Numbered from the stretch's first letter, positions 17,040 to 25,795 are shown. The stretch: 64,000 bases of DNA from Pseudomonas sp. URMO17WK12:I2 (GCF_003253735.1 NZ_QKYW01000012.1:103354-167353); one strand, 5' to 3'. Translations and numbers: made by a program. The notes: generated by a model from the sequence alone, not told the origin.

Positions 17040-18509
17040 ATGAATACAAGTACTTTGGTGCAAAAGGTTTGGAGCTTCTGTCACACTCTTCGCGATGACG
17101 GTGTAGGTTATGGCGATTATCTGGAGCAACTCACCTATCTATTGTTTTTGAAGCTGGCACATGAGTATGCGCAAGAGCCGTACAATCGCGACACCCACAT
17201 CCCAAAGGGCTATGGGTGGGTCAGTCTGACTTCTAAGGTCGGCGAGCCGCTGGAGGCTCATTACCTGGCTACCTTGCACAAACTGAGTAACGAGCCGGGA
17301 ATGCTGGGCGCGATATTTTTCAAAGCCCAGAACAAAATTCAGGATCCAGCAAAGCTATCCCGGTTAGTGCAATTGATTGATGCCGAGAGCTGGATCAGCC
17401 TGGATGCCGATACCAAGGGCGATCTTTACGAAGGTCTGTTGCAGAAGAACGCCGAAGATACCAAGAGTGGTGCCGGCCAGTATTTCACTCCACGTGTGCT
17501 GATTGACGCTATAGTTGCCTGCATTCGCCCCGAGCCAATGAAAACTATTGCCGATCCGGCCTGCGGTACTGGGGGGTTTTTCTTAGGCGCGTATAACTGG
17601 CTGACGCGCCCGGGTGCTAAGCTGGATAAGCGCCAGAAAGAGTTCCTGAGGGACAAGACTTTTCACGGCAATGAAATCGTGCCGAGCACGCGCCGCATGT
17701 GCTTGATGAACTTGTTTCTGCACAACATCGGTGAGTTGGACGGAGAGCCTTCAGTTGAGCGTTCTGACGCCCTGATATCCGAGCCCAAGCTAAAAGTGGA
17801 TTACGTGCTGGCTAACCCGCCTTTCGGCAAGAAGAGCAGCATGACCATCACCAATGAAGAAGGTGAGGAAGACAAGGCGCTGACCTACGAGCGGCAGGAC
17901 TTCTGGGAAACCACATCTAACAAGCAGCTCAACTTTCTGCAGCACATCGTCAGCATGCTGAAGGCGGACGGCAAAGCGGCCGTGGTGCTGCCCGACAATG
18001 TGCTATTTGAGGGCGGGGCTGGTGAGAAGATTCGTCGTAAGCTGCTAGAGAACTGTGATGTGCATACCGTACTGCGGCTGCCGACCGGCATCTTCTATGC
18101 GCAGGGCGTGAAGGCGAACGTGGTGTTCTTCGATGCCAAGCCCAAGAATGGACAAATCCATACCAAGGGCATGTGGCTCTACGATTTGCGCACCAACAAG
18201 CATTTCACATTGAAGGCGCGCACACTCAAATTGGACGATTTGCAAGATTTCATCACCTGCTATAACCCGGAAAATCGTCACGAACGCACTGCTACTGACC
18301 GCTTCAAATTCTTCAGCTACGAGGAATTGATGGCGCGTGATAAGGCCAGTCTCGACATCTTTTGGTTGAAGGACGAAAGCCTAGATAACCTCGACGATTT
18401 ACCGCCGCCGGACGTGCTGCAGCAAGAGATTATTGAGCATCTCGAAGCGGCGCTGCTTGCTTTTCGAGAGGTTTCTTTGAGCCTGCCTCGATCAGAGATT
18501 ATTGATTAA
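17040..18509 (+). CDS. hsdM: Type I restriction-modification N6-adenine methyltransferase
   Basis: Modification subunit (489 aa). N-terminal helical HsdM_N domain (residues 5-130), SAM-binding motif I D172-PACGTGG, catalytic motif IV N259-P-P-F262. It methylates adenine in the target chosen by HsdS and protects host DNA. It is read in the same direction as hsdR and hsdS but is separated from hsdS by the ATPase and HNH genes. No strong ribosome site precedes the ATG, so translation may rely on upstream coupling. Confidence 0.95.
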   Translation: MNTSTLVQKVWSFCHTLRDDGVGYGDYLEQLTYLLFLKLAHEYAQEPYNRDTHIPKGYGWVSLTSKVGEPLEAHYLATLHKLSNEPGMLGAIFFKAQNKIQDPAKLSRLVQLIDAESWISLDADTKGDLYEGLLQKNAEDTKSGAGQYFTPRVLIDAIVACIRPEPMKTIADPACGTGGFFLGAYNWLTRPGAKLDKRQKEFLRDKTFHGNEIVPSTRRMCLMNLFLHNIGELDGEPSVERSDALISEPKLKVDYVLANPPFGKKSSMTITNEEGEEDKALTYERQDFWETTSNKQLNFLQHIVSMLKADGKAAVVLPDNVLFEGGAGEKIRRKLLENCDVHTVLRLPTGIFYAQGVKANVVFFDAKPKNGQIHTKGMWLYDLRTNKHFTLKARTLKLDDLQDFITCYNPENRHERTATDRFKFFSYEELMARDKASLDIFWLKDESLDNLDDLPPPDVLQQEIIEHLEAALLAFREVSLSLPRSEIID

Positions 18510-18532
18510 GTTTGATTTCCGCTGGAGAAGAC

Positions 18533-19525
18533 ATGAGCCGTATGTGGATGGTGCGTGGCGAATCTGGAAGCCTTTACGATGCCTTTCGCGAGCGTGAGGT
18601 TGCGGCAATTGGCTGGAGCCAGTTAGCACCTCATGCTAAGCCTGGTATTGGGCGCAAAGAGCTCACTGCCATGTATCAAGCACTTGAGCCGCAGCTGAAA
18701 AAGGGCTCGGCGGTTGCAGGTGCTTCGCAAGTTTGGCGTTTCGTTAATGAGGTCGCGGTCGGTGATTGGGTTGTGACTTACTCGCCGGCTAACCGCTTGT
18801 ATCTTGTCGGTAAGGTAGCAGGGGAGGCGGAACATCATCTGGAATGGGCAGAGCAGGGCATGGCTCTGGTGCGCAAGGTTCAGTGGCAGCAACAAGAGTT
18901 GCCGCGCGATAACTTGGGCACCAACACCAAGAACAGCTTGGGCTCGACATTGACCTTGTTCGAAGTACCTTCCGATGCCGCTGCTGAAGTGTTTGAGGCG
19001 CTGAAAGGCAAGCCAGTAGCGCCGAAGGAAGATGAGGCTGAGGAAAGCATTGCTGACCCGTTGGCAGATGTTGAAGCTCAGGCACTAGAACGCATCAAGG
19101 ATCGCGTGAGCGAGCTGGATTGGGATGACATGCAGCAGCTAGTAGCAGGGATCCTTCGCTCAATGGGTTACAAGACTCAAGTCTCGCCACCTGGTTCCGA
19201 TCGAGGCAAGGACATCGTTGCCTCGCCTGACGGCTTTGGTTTCGAGCACCCGCGGATTGTTGTGGAGGTCAAGCACCGCAAAGGGCAGATGGGCAGCCAA
19301 GATATCCGCAGTTTTCTGGGCGGGCGGCATAAAGATGATCGGGGCCTCTATGTGAGCACGGGGGGCTTTAGCAAAGATGCCCAGTACGAGGCTGACCGGG
19401 CCTCTATTCCTCTGGCGATGTGGACATTGGATCACATGGTGCGCGCGCTCATTGAGCATTACGACGCAACCGACGTTGAGACCAAGCGCATCGTGCCTTT
19501 GAAACGGCTGTATTGGCCCGCGTGA
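18533..19525 (+). CDS. Mrr-like restriction endonuclease with EVE/PUA-like N-terminus
   Basis: Protein of 330 aa. Residues 1-150 (MWMVRGESGSLYDAFREREVAAIGW, then VGDWVVTYSPANRLYLVGKVAGE) look like the beta-rich EVE/PUA-type reader domain found in front of type IV nucleases. The C-terminal half is an Mrr_cat domain: WDDMQQLVAGILRSMGY, D227 (GSDRGKDIV), E245-V-K247 and QDIRSFLGG. It probably cuts DNA carrying modified bases. The start at 18533 has GGAG eight nt upstream; a TTG at 18512 is less likely. It lies 23 nt after hsdM and may be cotranscribed with it. Confidence 0.85.
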   Translation: MSRMWMVRGESGSLYDAFREREVAAIGWSQLAPHAKPGIGRKELTAMYQALEPQLKKGSAVAGASQVWRFVNEVAVGDWVVTYSPANRLYLVGKVAGEAEHHLEWAEQGMALVRKVQWQQQELPRDNLGTNTKNSLGSTLTLFEVPSDAAAEVFEALKGKPVAPKEDEAEESIADPLADVEAQALERIKDRVSELDWDDMQQLVAGILRSMGYKTQVSPPGSDRGKDIVASPDGFGFEHPRIVVEVKHRKGQMGSQDIRSFLGGRHKDDRGLYVSTGGFSKDAQYEADRASIPLAMWTLDHMVRALIEHYDATDVETKRIVPLKRLYWPA

Positions 19526-19539
19526 TTTTGGGCTTGCTT

Positions 19540-19725
19540 ATGAGGATTATTCGTCTGAAGGACGTCATCGACTCGACTGGCATCGCACGATCCACAATCT
19601 ACAAGCTCATTGGTGAGGGGGAATTCCCAAAGCCAGTTCAGCTGGTTGGTCGGACTGTTGGCTGGGTTGAAAGCGAAGTTCAAGAGTGGATCCGGGACAG
19701 GATAGCGCAGCGAGATCTCAGTTAA
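19540..19725 (+). CDS. AlpA-like DNA-binding regulator (first of two)
   Basis: Small 61-aa protein that is almost entirely one helix-turn-helix: RLKDVIDSTGIARSTIYKLIGEGEFPKP, then GRTVGWVESEVQEWI. This is the AlpA/HTH_17 type used as excisionase or transcription activator in CP4 and P4-like elements. It sits 14 nt after the Mrr-like gene and 57 nt before the helicase gene, so it may control the helicase unit or excision. The ATG at 19540 was preferred over a TTG at 19513, which adds nine unconserved residues. Confidence 0.85.
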   Translation: MRIIRLKDVIDSTGIARSTIYKLIGEGEFPKPVQLVGRTVGWVESEVQEWIRDRIAQRDLS

Positions 19726-19782
19726 GTTTCGATAGCCTCATCGAAGCGTGATGGGGATCTGACCTACCAAGGATGACGGTAT

Positions 19783-22700
19783 ATGTTCACGCTGCCCGCA
19801 CTTATTTTTGAAGAGCGATATTCGATTGGTGTTGTTCGGCATCAGATCCGTCCGGCGCTTCAGGTCTCGCTGGTCGTCGAAACTTCAATCAACGTGTCGG
19901 CGAAAATCAAGCAGCCATTAAGACGCTTCGATAACGAAGAGCGAGTGATCGTCACCTCTCGCAAGGATGTACAGCTTCCTGACGGGGTGGATGGAGTACT
20001 TCTCGAGAGTGATGGCAAATTCACTTGGGCTCGCCATCGACTACTGGACGAGTTCCAAAGCCGTCGAACAACGGTGGGGAAGGCTGATCACTCGCGTGAG
20101 GTTGCTGCATGCTGGAATGGCAAGGTGCGTTTTGTCGCTGAGCCGCGCGAGTTGGGTCAAACGGGGGGATTACGTCCCCCTCAACTAGGTGCTCTGCATG
20201 CCATTGGGGCTCACTGGAGCTTGGAGCGAGCTCCAGCGACCATCGTCATGCCGACAGGTACCGGCAAGACGGAAACGATGCTGGCGGCGTTGGCGGCCTA
20301 TGCTCGCGAGCCGATCTTAGTAGTTGTGCCCTGGGATGCCCTCAGAGAGCAGACCGCGAACAAGTTCATTACCTTCGGCTTGTTACGATCCATCGGCGTA
20401 CTGCCCGCGGGTGTGCTAAACCCGATTGTCGGGATCATGAAAAAACGGCCAAAGACCCAAGCGGATCTGCTCATGTTTGAGCACTGTAACGTTGTGGTCG
20501 CAACCATAGGTTCAATAGGGACTAGCTTGCCGGCTGCAGTCCTTGAGGGGCTCGCCAGTCGGTGTAAGGCGCTCATCTTGGATGAAGCACATCACGTGCC
20601 TGCTACGAGCTGGACTCACCTCAAAGACGCGTTCCGAGGCGTTCCCACTCTTCAGTTCACAGCCACGCCGTTTCGACGTGACACTCAGCTTGTAGATGGG
20701 AAGGTCATCTTCAATTATCCGTTGGGCGCTGCGCAGCGGGATGGTTACTTCAAGCTTATTCGCTTTGAGCCAGTGCAAGTTAGTCCGCTAGACGCTGATC
20801 GAGCCATTGCTGAGGCAGCGGTGAGGCAGCTCAGAAGCGACCTAGATCAAGGGCTAGACCACCTTCTGATGGCGCGCTGTTCCAGCATCGCGCGAGCCGC
20901 CGTCGTTGCAGAGCTTTATCAAGCGATAGCTGGTGATTTAAGCCCTGTTCTGATCCATTCCGAATCCAATGAAGCAGAAGTGCGGCTTGCTGCGCTGAAA
21001 AATCGGGAAGCGAAGATTGTCATCTGCGTAGGCATGCTTGGCGAAGGTTTTGACCTGCCGCAGTTGAAGGTTGCTGCTGTACATGACATGCACCGAAGCT
21101 TGGCGATCCTGCTGCAATTTGTAGGGCGTTTCACCCGTGTGGCCGGTGAGAGGATCGGCAATGCCACTGTGGTTGCCAATATTGGCGACAAGAGCGTTTC
21201 TGATGCCTTGGAGCGTTTGTACAGTGAGGATGCGGACTGGAACCTCATTCTCTCCGAAATGAGTTCAGCAGCTGCTCGGGATCACGCGGAGCTGGTGGCT
21301 TTCCTGCAAGCTTCCAAGCGCCTCGACGATTATGGCCGGTCTGATTCGATAGTCTTGTCACCGCACTTGCTCAGGCCCAAATTTAGTACCGCCGTATACC
21401 GGGCTAGGGCGTTCGCTGGAGAGCGTTTCCATTTCGGTCTCCCAACCAACCTCACGCTTCAGGCCGTGTGGCAACACGAGCAAAGCCCGACCGTTTATTT
21501 TGTCACCAGGGCTGAGTCCCGTGTCCGATGGACAAACACCAAGGGTGTTCTGGATTGCGAGTGGGCGCTATTTCTTCTGCATCATGACGTGGAACAGGGC
21601 CTTCTTTACCTGTCCTCAACTAATCATGATTCGCTGTTTCCCGAGCTTGCCGAAGCCGTTGCCGGCGAAGCGGTATTGATCAAGGGTGAGCAGATGTTTC
21701 GCAGCCTGGGGCACATAAACCGCTTGATGCTACAGAACATCGGGGTCAAAAAGCATGGGCGTCGCAATCTCAGCTTCGCCATGTACACGGGAGGAGATGT
21801 CGACGAAGCGTTGGGGCTGACCGAACGACATAACTCGGTCAAAAACAATGTCAGCGGTACGGGCTGGGAAGAGGGCGCACGCGTTTCGGTTGGGTGCTCC
21901 GTCAAGGGGCGAGTATGGTCGCGGGATCAAGGCTCTATTCCTGCACTTATCAACTGGTGCCGGCGCGTCGGTACCAAACTTTTGGACGATACGATTAACA
22001 TCGAAAACATCATCGCGAACGTTCTCGTACCGTCCGAGATTGAAGAGTTCCCAGCAGCCAAGATTGTCTTGGCTATCGAGTGGCCCGCCGAGCTTTTGAG
22101 CGTCTCGGAGGATCGGATTGCGCTCTGCCCGATGGGACAAGAAGACGCGCAGCCTCTGTACATGTACGAACTATTTTTCGTTTCACTTACAACGGGTCTG
22201 CTTCAGTTCGCTCTGGTCGCTGGGGAAGACGACAGGGTTGGGGAGTTCGAGCTTCGGCTCGACGCTCAGCTGGGTTTCAAGGTGCAGCAGACTGGTGGCG
22301 ATCCGCTGACCATCTCCATTGGGAAGCGTAGCTGGAGACTCGATGAGTATTTCTGCAGTTACCCCCCCTTGGTTCGTTTCGTCGACCTCAGTGAGCTCGA
22401 TGGTAATTTGTTTATACAGCCGAGGAATCCTCGCGAGTTGACTCTTGATGCTGCCCAGTTCGAGCCATGGGATTGGACGGGGTTTGATCTGACCAAAGAG
22501 AGCTACTGGAAGGATGGTGTAGGGCGGAAAGACTCAATCCAATGGAAGGTGGCTCAGGCATACATGGATGGAAATTTTGATGTCGTCTTCGATGACGACT
22601 CGGCTGGTGAGGCGGCCGATCTAGTGTGCTTAAAGGAGGAGGGGGACGTTATCCGGCTTGTCATGATCCACTGCAAATACTCCGGCGCTGCGACAAAGGG

Positions 22701-23037
22701 GGAGCGCATCAAGGATGCTGTAGAGGTCTGCTCGCAAGCTGTGCGCTCCGCCAAGTGGAAGTGGAGGTTTGCAGATCTATGCCGCCACCTGCTTGGACGT
22801 GAAGAGCGTTTGAAATCTTTTACACGTCCTACTCGCTTCTTCCAGGGTAGTGCGGCGCGGCTGAATGAGTTGCTTAGACAGAGCCGGTTCAAGTCCATTG
22901 CCGCGGAGGTGCTGATTGTTCAGCCAGGAATATCAGCCACTAGCCGTAGCGAAGACCAGGACATGGTAATTGCTGCAGCCATGGCCTACCTGAAAGAAAC
23001 TATTGGATGTGACTTGCAGGTCATCTGTAGCCAGTAA
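19783..23037 (+). CDS. SF2 DEAH helicase with probable C-terminal PD-(D/E)XK nuclease
   Basis: Protein of 1084 aa. N-terminal about 130 residues unassigned. SF2 core: Walker A K162 (MPTGTGKTE), D267-EAH, T293-ATP, and in the second RecA domain VGMLGEGFDLPQLKVAAV with the Arg finger motif QFVGRFTR. A long middle region (about 520-900) is not recognised. Near the end, D946 (AADLVCL) and H963-C-K965 (MIHCKYS) match a PD-(D/E)XK nuclease core in which the usual Glu/Gln is replaced by His-Cys. The architecture suggests an ATP-driven nuclease for defence against phage or plasmid DNA. It is followed 103 nt later by a small membrane protein that may be its partner. I do not recognise it as a named system. 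Confidence 0.8.
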   Translation: MFTLPALIFEERYSIGVVRHQIRPALQVSLVVETSINVSAKIKQPLRRFDNEERVIVTSRKDVQLPDGVDGVLLESDGKFTWARHRLLDEFQSRRTTVGKADHSREVAACWNGKVRFVAEPRELGQTGGLRPPQLGALHAIGAHWSLERAPATIVMPTGTGKTETMLAALAAYAREPILVVVPWDALREQTANKFITFGLLRSIGVLPAGVLNPIVGIMKKRPKTQADLLMFEHCNVVVATIGSIGTSLPAAVLEGLASRCKALILDEAHHVPATSWTHLKDAFRGVPTLQFTATPFRRDTQLVDGKVIFNYPLGAAQRDGYFKLIRFEPVQVSPLDADRAIAEAAVRQLRSDLDQGLDHLLMARCSSIARAAVVAELYQAIAGDLSPVLIHSESNEAEVRLAALKNREAKIVICVGMLGEGFDLPQLKVAAVHDMHRSLAILLQFVGRFTRVAGERIGNATVVANIGDKSVSDALERLYSEDADWNLILSEMSSAAARDHAELVAFLQASKRLDDYGRSDSIVLSPHLLRPKFSTAVYRARAFAGERFHFGLPTNLTLQAVWQHEQSPTVYFVTRAESRVRWTNTKGVLDCEWALFLLHHDVEQGLLYLSSTNHDSLFPELAEAVAGEAVLIKGEQMFRSLGHINRLMLQNIGVKKHGRRNLSFAMYTGGDVDEALGLTERHNSVKNNVSGTGWEEGARVSVGCSVKGRVWSRDQGSIPALINWCRRVGTKLLDDTINIENIIANVLVPSEIEEFPAAKIVLAIEWPAELLSVSEDRIALCPMGQEDAQPLYMYELFFVSLTTGLLQFALVAGEDDRVGEFELRLDAQLGFKVQQTGGDPLTISIGKRSWRLDEYFCSYPPLVRFVDLSELDGNLFIQPRNPRELTLDAAQFEPWDWTGFDLTKESYWKDGVGRKDSIQWKVAQAYMDGNFDVVFDDDSAGEAADLVCLKEEGDVIRLVMIHCKYSGAATKGERIKDAVEVCSQAVRSAKWKWRFADLCRHLLGREERLKSFTRPTRFFQGSAARLNELLRQSRFKSIAAEVLIVQPGISATSRSEDQDMVIAAAMAYLKETIGCDLQVICSQ

Positions 23038-23140
23038 TAGAGAAACTTCAACGCTAGATGGCGACTGGTTTAGATCGGCTTGCGCCCAGCTAGCACTTGG
23101 TTAGCGTTGCTCAATCTATGGCATTTCATAAGGACAGCGA

Positions 23141-23731
23141 ATGAACATACAGCAGGCTTTAACGCGCTCTCGAATCCAACGAGGTGTTGGCGGTGCGCTA
23201 TTACTCGGTGGGGCAACTTTCTACTTTGTTAGCTTGCTGATGGCTGTTTATCGTACAGCGCAAGCTATGAGTAACTCGGCTCTTTCGTGGCAGCTTGGTG
23301 CGGTGATCCAAAACTTTATCGCTGCACTCTATCAAGCAACCTCGCCCTACATCGGGTTTGTCTGGCATAACGTGCCAACCATCAATCAGAGCGATCCATT
23401 TACCTACGGAAATCTTCTTTTTCTGGGGGTTGTCGGTGTCATGATTGTAGGCAAACAGCTTGTGCTTACCGGGCGACGACTTAAGTTGCGTATTCAACGT
23501 CAGATTGATCGTGTCGAAGATTTTCAGTGGCGCAATTCAATGATGCAGAGTCGGGTAGTCGCCGACACAACAATCTCTGCCGGCACTATCGGGCAGGTCA
23601 ACGTATTCCAACAACCTATGCCGCCGAGCCCTGAAGGGGAATGGTGGACTCGTCCATGGGGAATCATCGGTCTGTCTATTATCAGCGGCTACATCGTGGC
23701 CGTGATGGCCAAACTAACCGGAATGCTCTGA
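23141..23731 (+). CDS. Three-pass membrane protein of unknown function
   Basis: Protein of 196 aa with hydrophobic segments at about residues 16-38, 90-110 and 173-194 and a charged cytoplasmic-type stretch RRLKLRIQRQIDRVEDFQWR at 112-131. ATG preceded by AAGGACAG. Not recognised. It follows the helicase-nuclease at the end of the defence cluster, on the same strand, which makes it a candidate membrane effector or sensor, but it may also be independent because 103 nt separate the two. Confidence 0.7.
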   Translation: MNIQQALTRSRIQRGVGGALLLGGATFYFVSLLMAVYRTAQAMSNSALSWQLGAVIQNFIAALYQATSPYIGFVWHNVPTINQSDPFTYGNLLFLGVVGVMIVGKQLVLTGRRLKLRIQRQIDRVEDFQWRNSMMQSRVVADTTISAGTIGQVNVFQQPMPPSPEGEWWTRPWGIIGLSIISGYIVAVMAKLTGML

Positions 23732-24214
23732 GGCGTTGATCGCCTCTGCATTATGCCGGTCTGAAGCCATTATCTATTTATGGTCGACTGGCAATAAGTT
23801 GCGGTGCTCATGCCCGTTGGCTGTCCCGGTTAACATGTCGCTGTCGGCGAGATACGAGGTACAACGTGTACCTGAAATGAACTTTTAGCGACACGTAGGT
23901 ATTCGCTTTCACTCGAATCGTCAAGACTGAGCGACGTTGGCCAGGCGTTCTTAGCGCTTCCAGCGCTCATTTAATTCCGGAATAAGGATCCAGTTAAAAA
24001 TGCTGCTGTGACTTAGTAACTGAGGTGGATTTTGCCGAGCCAGTCGGAGCGGTAAATTGCGGTGCGGGTATTATGCTTTCTAGCTATTACTACCCGAAGG
24101 GTTCGTACCTACTCTACCCAGCTCTCACTGTCACGGATAGACACAGTATTAAGCATTGGGTTGATGGGGGTTCTATTAGAAGGAGTACCAAGTAAAAAAT
24201 AACATCACAGACGT
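23732..24214. other. Non-coding region of about 480 bp before the Gp2-like gene
   Basis: No ORF with ribosome site is visible on either strand. It contains several short palindromes: AGGTACAACGTGTACCT (near 23860), AGCGCTTCCAGCGCT (near 23953), ATTCCGGAAT (near 23974). Position immediately upstream of a replication-initiator-like gene makes it a candidate origin or structured RNA; this is inference. Confidence 0.5.
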
Positions 24215-24250
24215 TGGTTATGAGAATCAACCATTGAAAGGTCATAACCA
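24215..24250 (+). promoter_or_regulatory. Inverted repeat over the ribosome site of the Gp2-like gene
   Basis: Arms TGGTTATGA (24215-24223) and TCATAACCA (24242-24250). The second arm ends on the first base of the ATG, and the GAAAGG ribosome site lies in the loop next to it. It could act as an operator for autoregulation or as an RNA hairpin limiting translation. Confidence 0.55.
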
Positions 24251-24948
24251 TGCTCCACGATACCGGTACTACCCAGCGTTATCCACTTCGTCATCCCAAT
24301 AATAACAACCTCAGTATCCACTACGATTCTACCTTCGATGGCTTGGATATTCAGGGGGATAAAGGGCCCTTCATTCGAGAGTACCTGTCCGATCTGAAAC
24401 ATACCATCGAGCTTGCTATGGCTGAGTATCCGAGGGTGTTGGCATTCAGGGTGGATCTGAGGTTACCCCAGGGGATCGATCTGCCTGAGCACGCCTACAC
24501 GAACCAGGTCATCAGCCGGTTCTTCGAGTCGTTCACAAAGAAGATTCAGTACCACCAGGAGAGGGTGGCTGATCGTGGCTACTCGCGTGGCTGCAAAGTG
24601 CGGTACATCTGGTCGAGAGAGGTCGGTCACGGGGGACAGCAGCACTACCATCTGCTGATCCTGTTGAACCGTGATGCCTACTACACCATTGGCCGCCTAG
24701 GTTCAGATCGGGTGAATATGATCAGTCGTATAGAGGGATCCTGGGCCGGTGCGCTGGGGCTGTCGATAGATCAGGTGAGGGGGCTGGTACACATCCCGAA
24801 GAATGCTGAGTACCGAGTCGACCGTGAGATTCGCCGAGATGAGGCCGATGAGTTGCCAGAGTTGTTCTACAGGGGCAGCTATCTCTGTAAGGTGGCTACG
24901 AAGTCATACGGTGATCGTCAGCGCGGGTTCGGTATCAGCAGAGGATAG
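24250..24948 (+). CDS. Inovirus Gp2 / YagK-YfjJ family protein (HUH-like)
   Basis: Protein of 232 aa resembling the inovirus Gp2 family and the YfjJ/YagK proteins of CP4 cryptic prophages. H132-Y133-H134 (QQHYHLLILLN) matches the His-hydrophobic-His core of HUH endonucleases, and Y144-Y145 follow closely, so a replication-initiator function is plausible. The closing segment FYRGSYLCKVATKSYGDR.RGFG is typical of the family. It lies alone on the + strand after a long non-coding region and an inverted repeat that overlaps the start codon. Confidence 0.8.
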   Translation: MLHDTGTTQRYPLRHPNNNNLSIHYDSTFDGLDIQGDKGPFIREYLSDLKHTIELAMAEYPRVLAFRVDLRLPQGIDLPEHAYTNQVISRFFESFTKKIQYHQERVADRGYSRGCKVRYIWSREVGHGGQQHYHLLILLNRDAYYTIGRLGSDRVNMISRIEGSWAGALGLSIDQVRGLVHIPKNAEYRVDREIRRDEADELPELFYRGSYLCKVATKSYGDRQRGFGISRG

Positions 24949-25041
24949 TTCAGACGGTGCGAGCCTTCAGATCCGTAGGGTGGTGCCTTGCTATGCGTGC
25001 AGATTAGGACCAAAATAAAGACCTAAAAATGGAGCTATTGT

Positions 25042-25287
25042 ATGCAGAGTGTATTGGCCGATGTTGCCGTTAGCGTTTCAGAGTTGAAAAAGAACCCTTC
25101 TGGTGTGATGGCTGGCGCTGGTGGCATGCCAGTGGCCGTGCTTAACCATAATCGTGTGATGGGCTACATGGTGCCGGCTGAGCTATATGAGCAGATGATG
25201 GAGCGCCTGGATGACTTGGATCTCATCGAGGTAGTTAAGGCACGCTCCGGTGAGAAGGGTATCCCGGTGAATTTGGATGACCTATAA
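25042..25287 (+). CDS. Phd/YefM-like antitoxin
   Basis: Protein of 81 aa. The N-terminal ADVAVSVSELKKNPSGVMAGAGGMPVAVLNHNRVMGYMVPAELYEQMME is the Phd/YefM DNA-binding fold; the C-terminal tail (residues 58-81) would wrap the toxin. It overlaps the toxin gene by 11 nt. It would neutralise the toxin and repress the operon, stabilising the island. Confidence 0.87.
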   Translation: MQSVLADVAVSVSELKKNPSGVMAGAGGMPVAVLNHNRVMGYMVPAELYEQMMERLDDLDLIEVVKARSGEKGIPVNLDDL

Positions 25288-25558
25288 GCTGGAGTTCCTG
25301 CCCTCTGCGCTCAAAGAGTGGGAGAAGCTCGGTCATACGGTACGCGAGCAAGCCAAGAAAAAACTGCGTGAGCGTCTCGAAGCGCCAAAGGTTCAGGCAG
25401 ATGCGCTAAGGGACATGCCGGGACACTACAAGATCAAGCTGCGAACAGCGGGTTATCGATTGGTCTACCGGGTCGAGGATGAGCAGGTCGTCGTCCTGGT
25501 GGTGGCCGTGGGCAAGCGTGAACGCGGCGCGGCTTACCAGTCAGCGAAGAAACGTTAG
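25277..25558 (+). CDS. RelE/ParE-superfamily toxin
   Basis: Protein of 93 aa: YKLEFLPSALKEWEKLGHTVREQAKKKLRERLEAP, then RDMPGHYKIKLRTAGYRLVYRVEDEQVVVLVVAVGKRER, the RelE fold with the basic residues used for ribosome-dependent mRNA cleavage (K-L-R-x-x-G-Y-R-L-V-Y). Coupled to the antitoxin by an 11-nt overlap. Probably an addiction module for island maintenance. Confidence 0.88.
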   Translation: MTYKLEFLPSALKEWEKLGHTVREQAKKKLRERLEAPKVQADALRDMPGHYKIKLRTAGYRLVYRVEDEQVVVLVVAVGKRERGAAYQSAKKR

Positions 25559-25627
25559 CTACTGGATAAAAGAAAAATGCAGAAGCCATTGCGGGCAGCC
25601 TTCCGACTGCCCGCGCATGCTAGCTGC

Positions 25628-25795
25628 TTAAGTTTTGCGGAATTGCTTCTGGTAGATCCAGCACGCCAGCACGACCGCGCCCAGCAGCGGCGGAAAGCGC
25701 AGCATCACAATCACCAGCAGCAACATTGCCAGGCAGCCCGCGAGGATGCCGATAAAAATGAACACTGCAGCAAAGGTGCGTAGCAGTAGCTTCAT
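25628..25795 (-). CDS. Small single-pass membrane protein (55 aa)
   Basis: Short ORF beginning MKLLLRTFAAVFIFIGILAG with a perfect GGAGG five bases before the ATG. About residues 5-33 are hydrophobic, a second hydrophobic stretch LLGAVVLACWIY follows, and the tail is KQFRKT. The ribosome site directly follows the stop of the RadC-like gene, so it is the last gene of the leftward operon. Function unknown. Confidence 0.6.
   Translation of the reverse strand: MKLLLRTFAAVFIFIGILAGCLAMLLLVIVMLRFPPLLGAVVLACWIYQKQFRKT

Noticed and set aside
25577..25783. 68-aa ORF on the + strand after the RelE-like gene
   Set aside because: Antisense to the small membrane protein, which has the better ribosome site and sensible composition.
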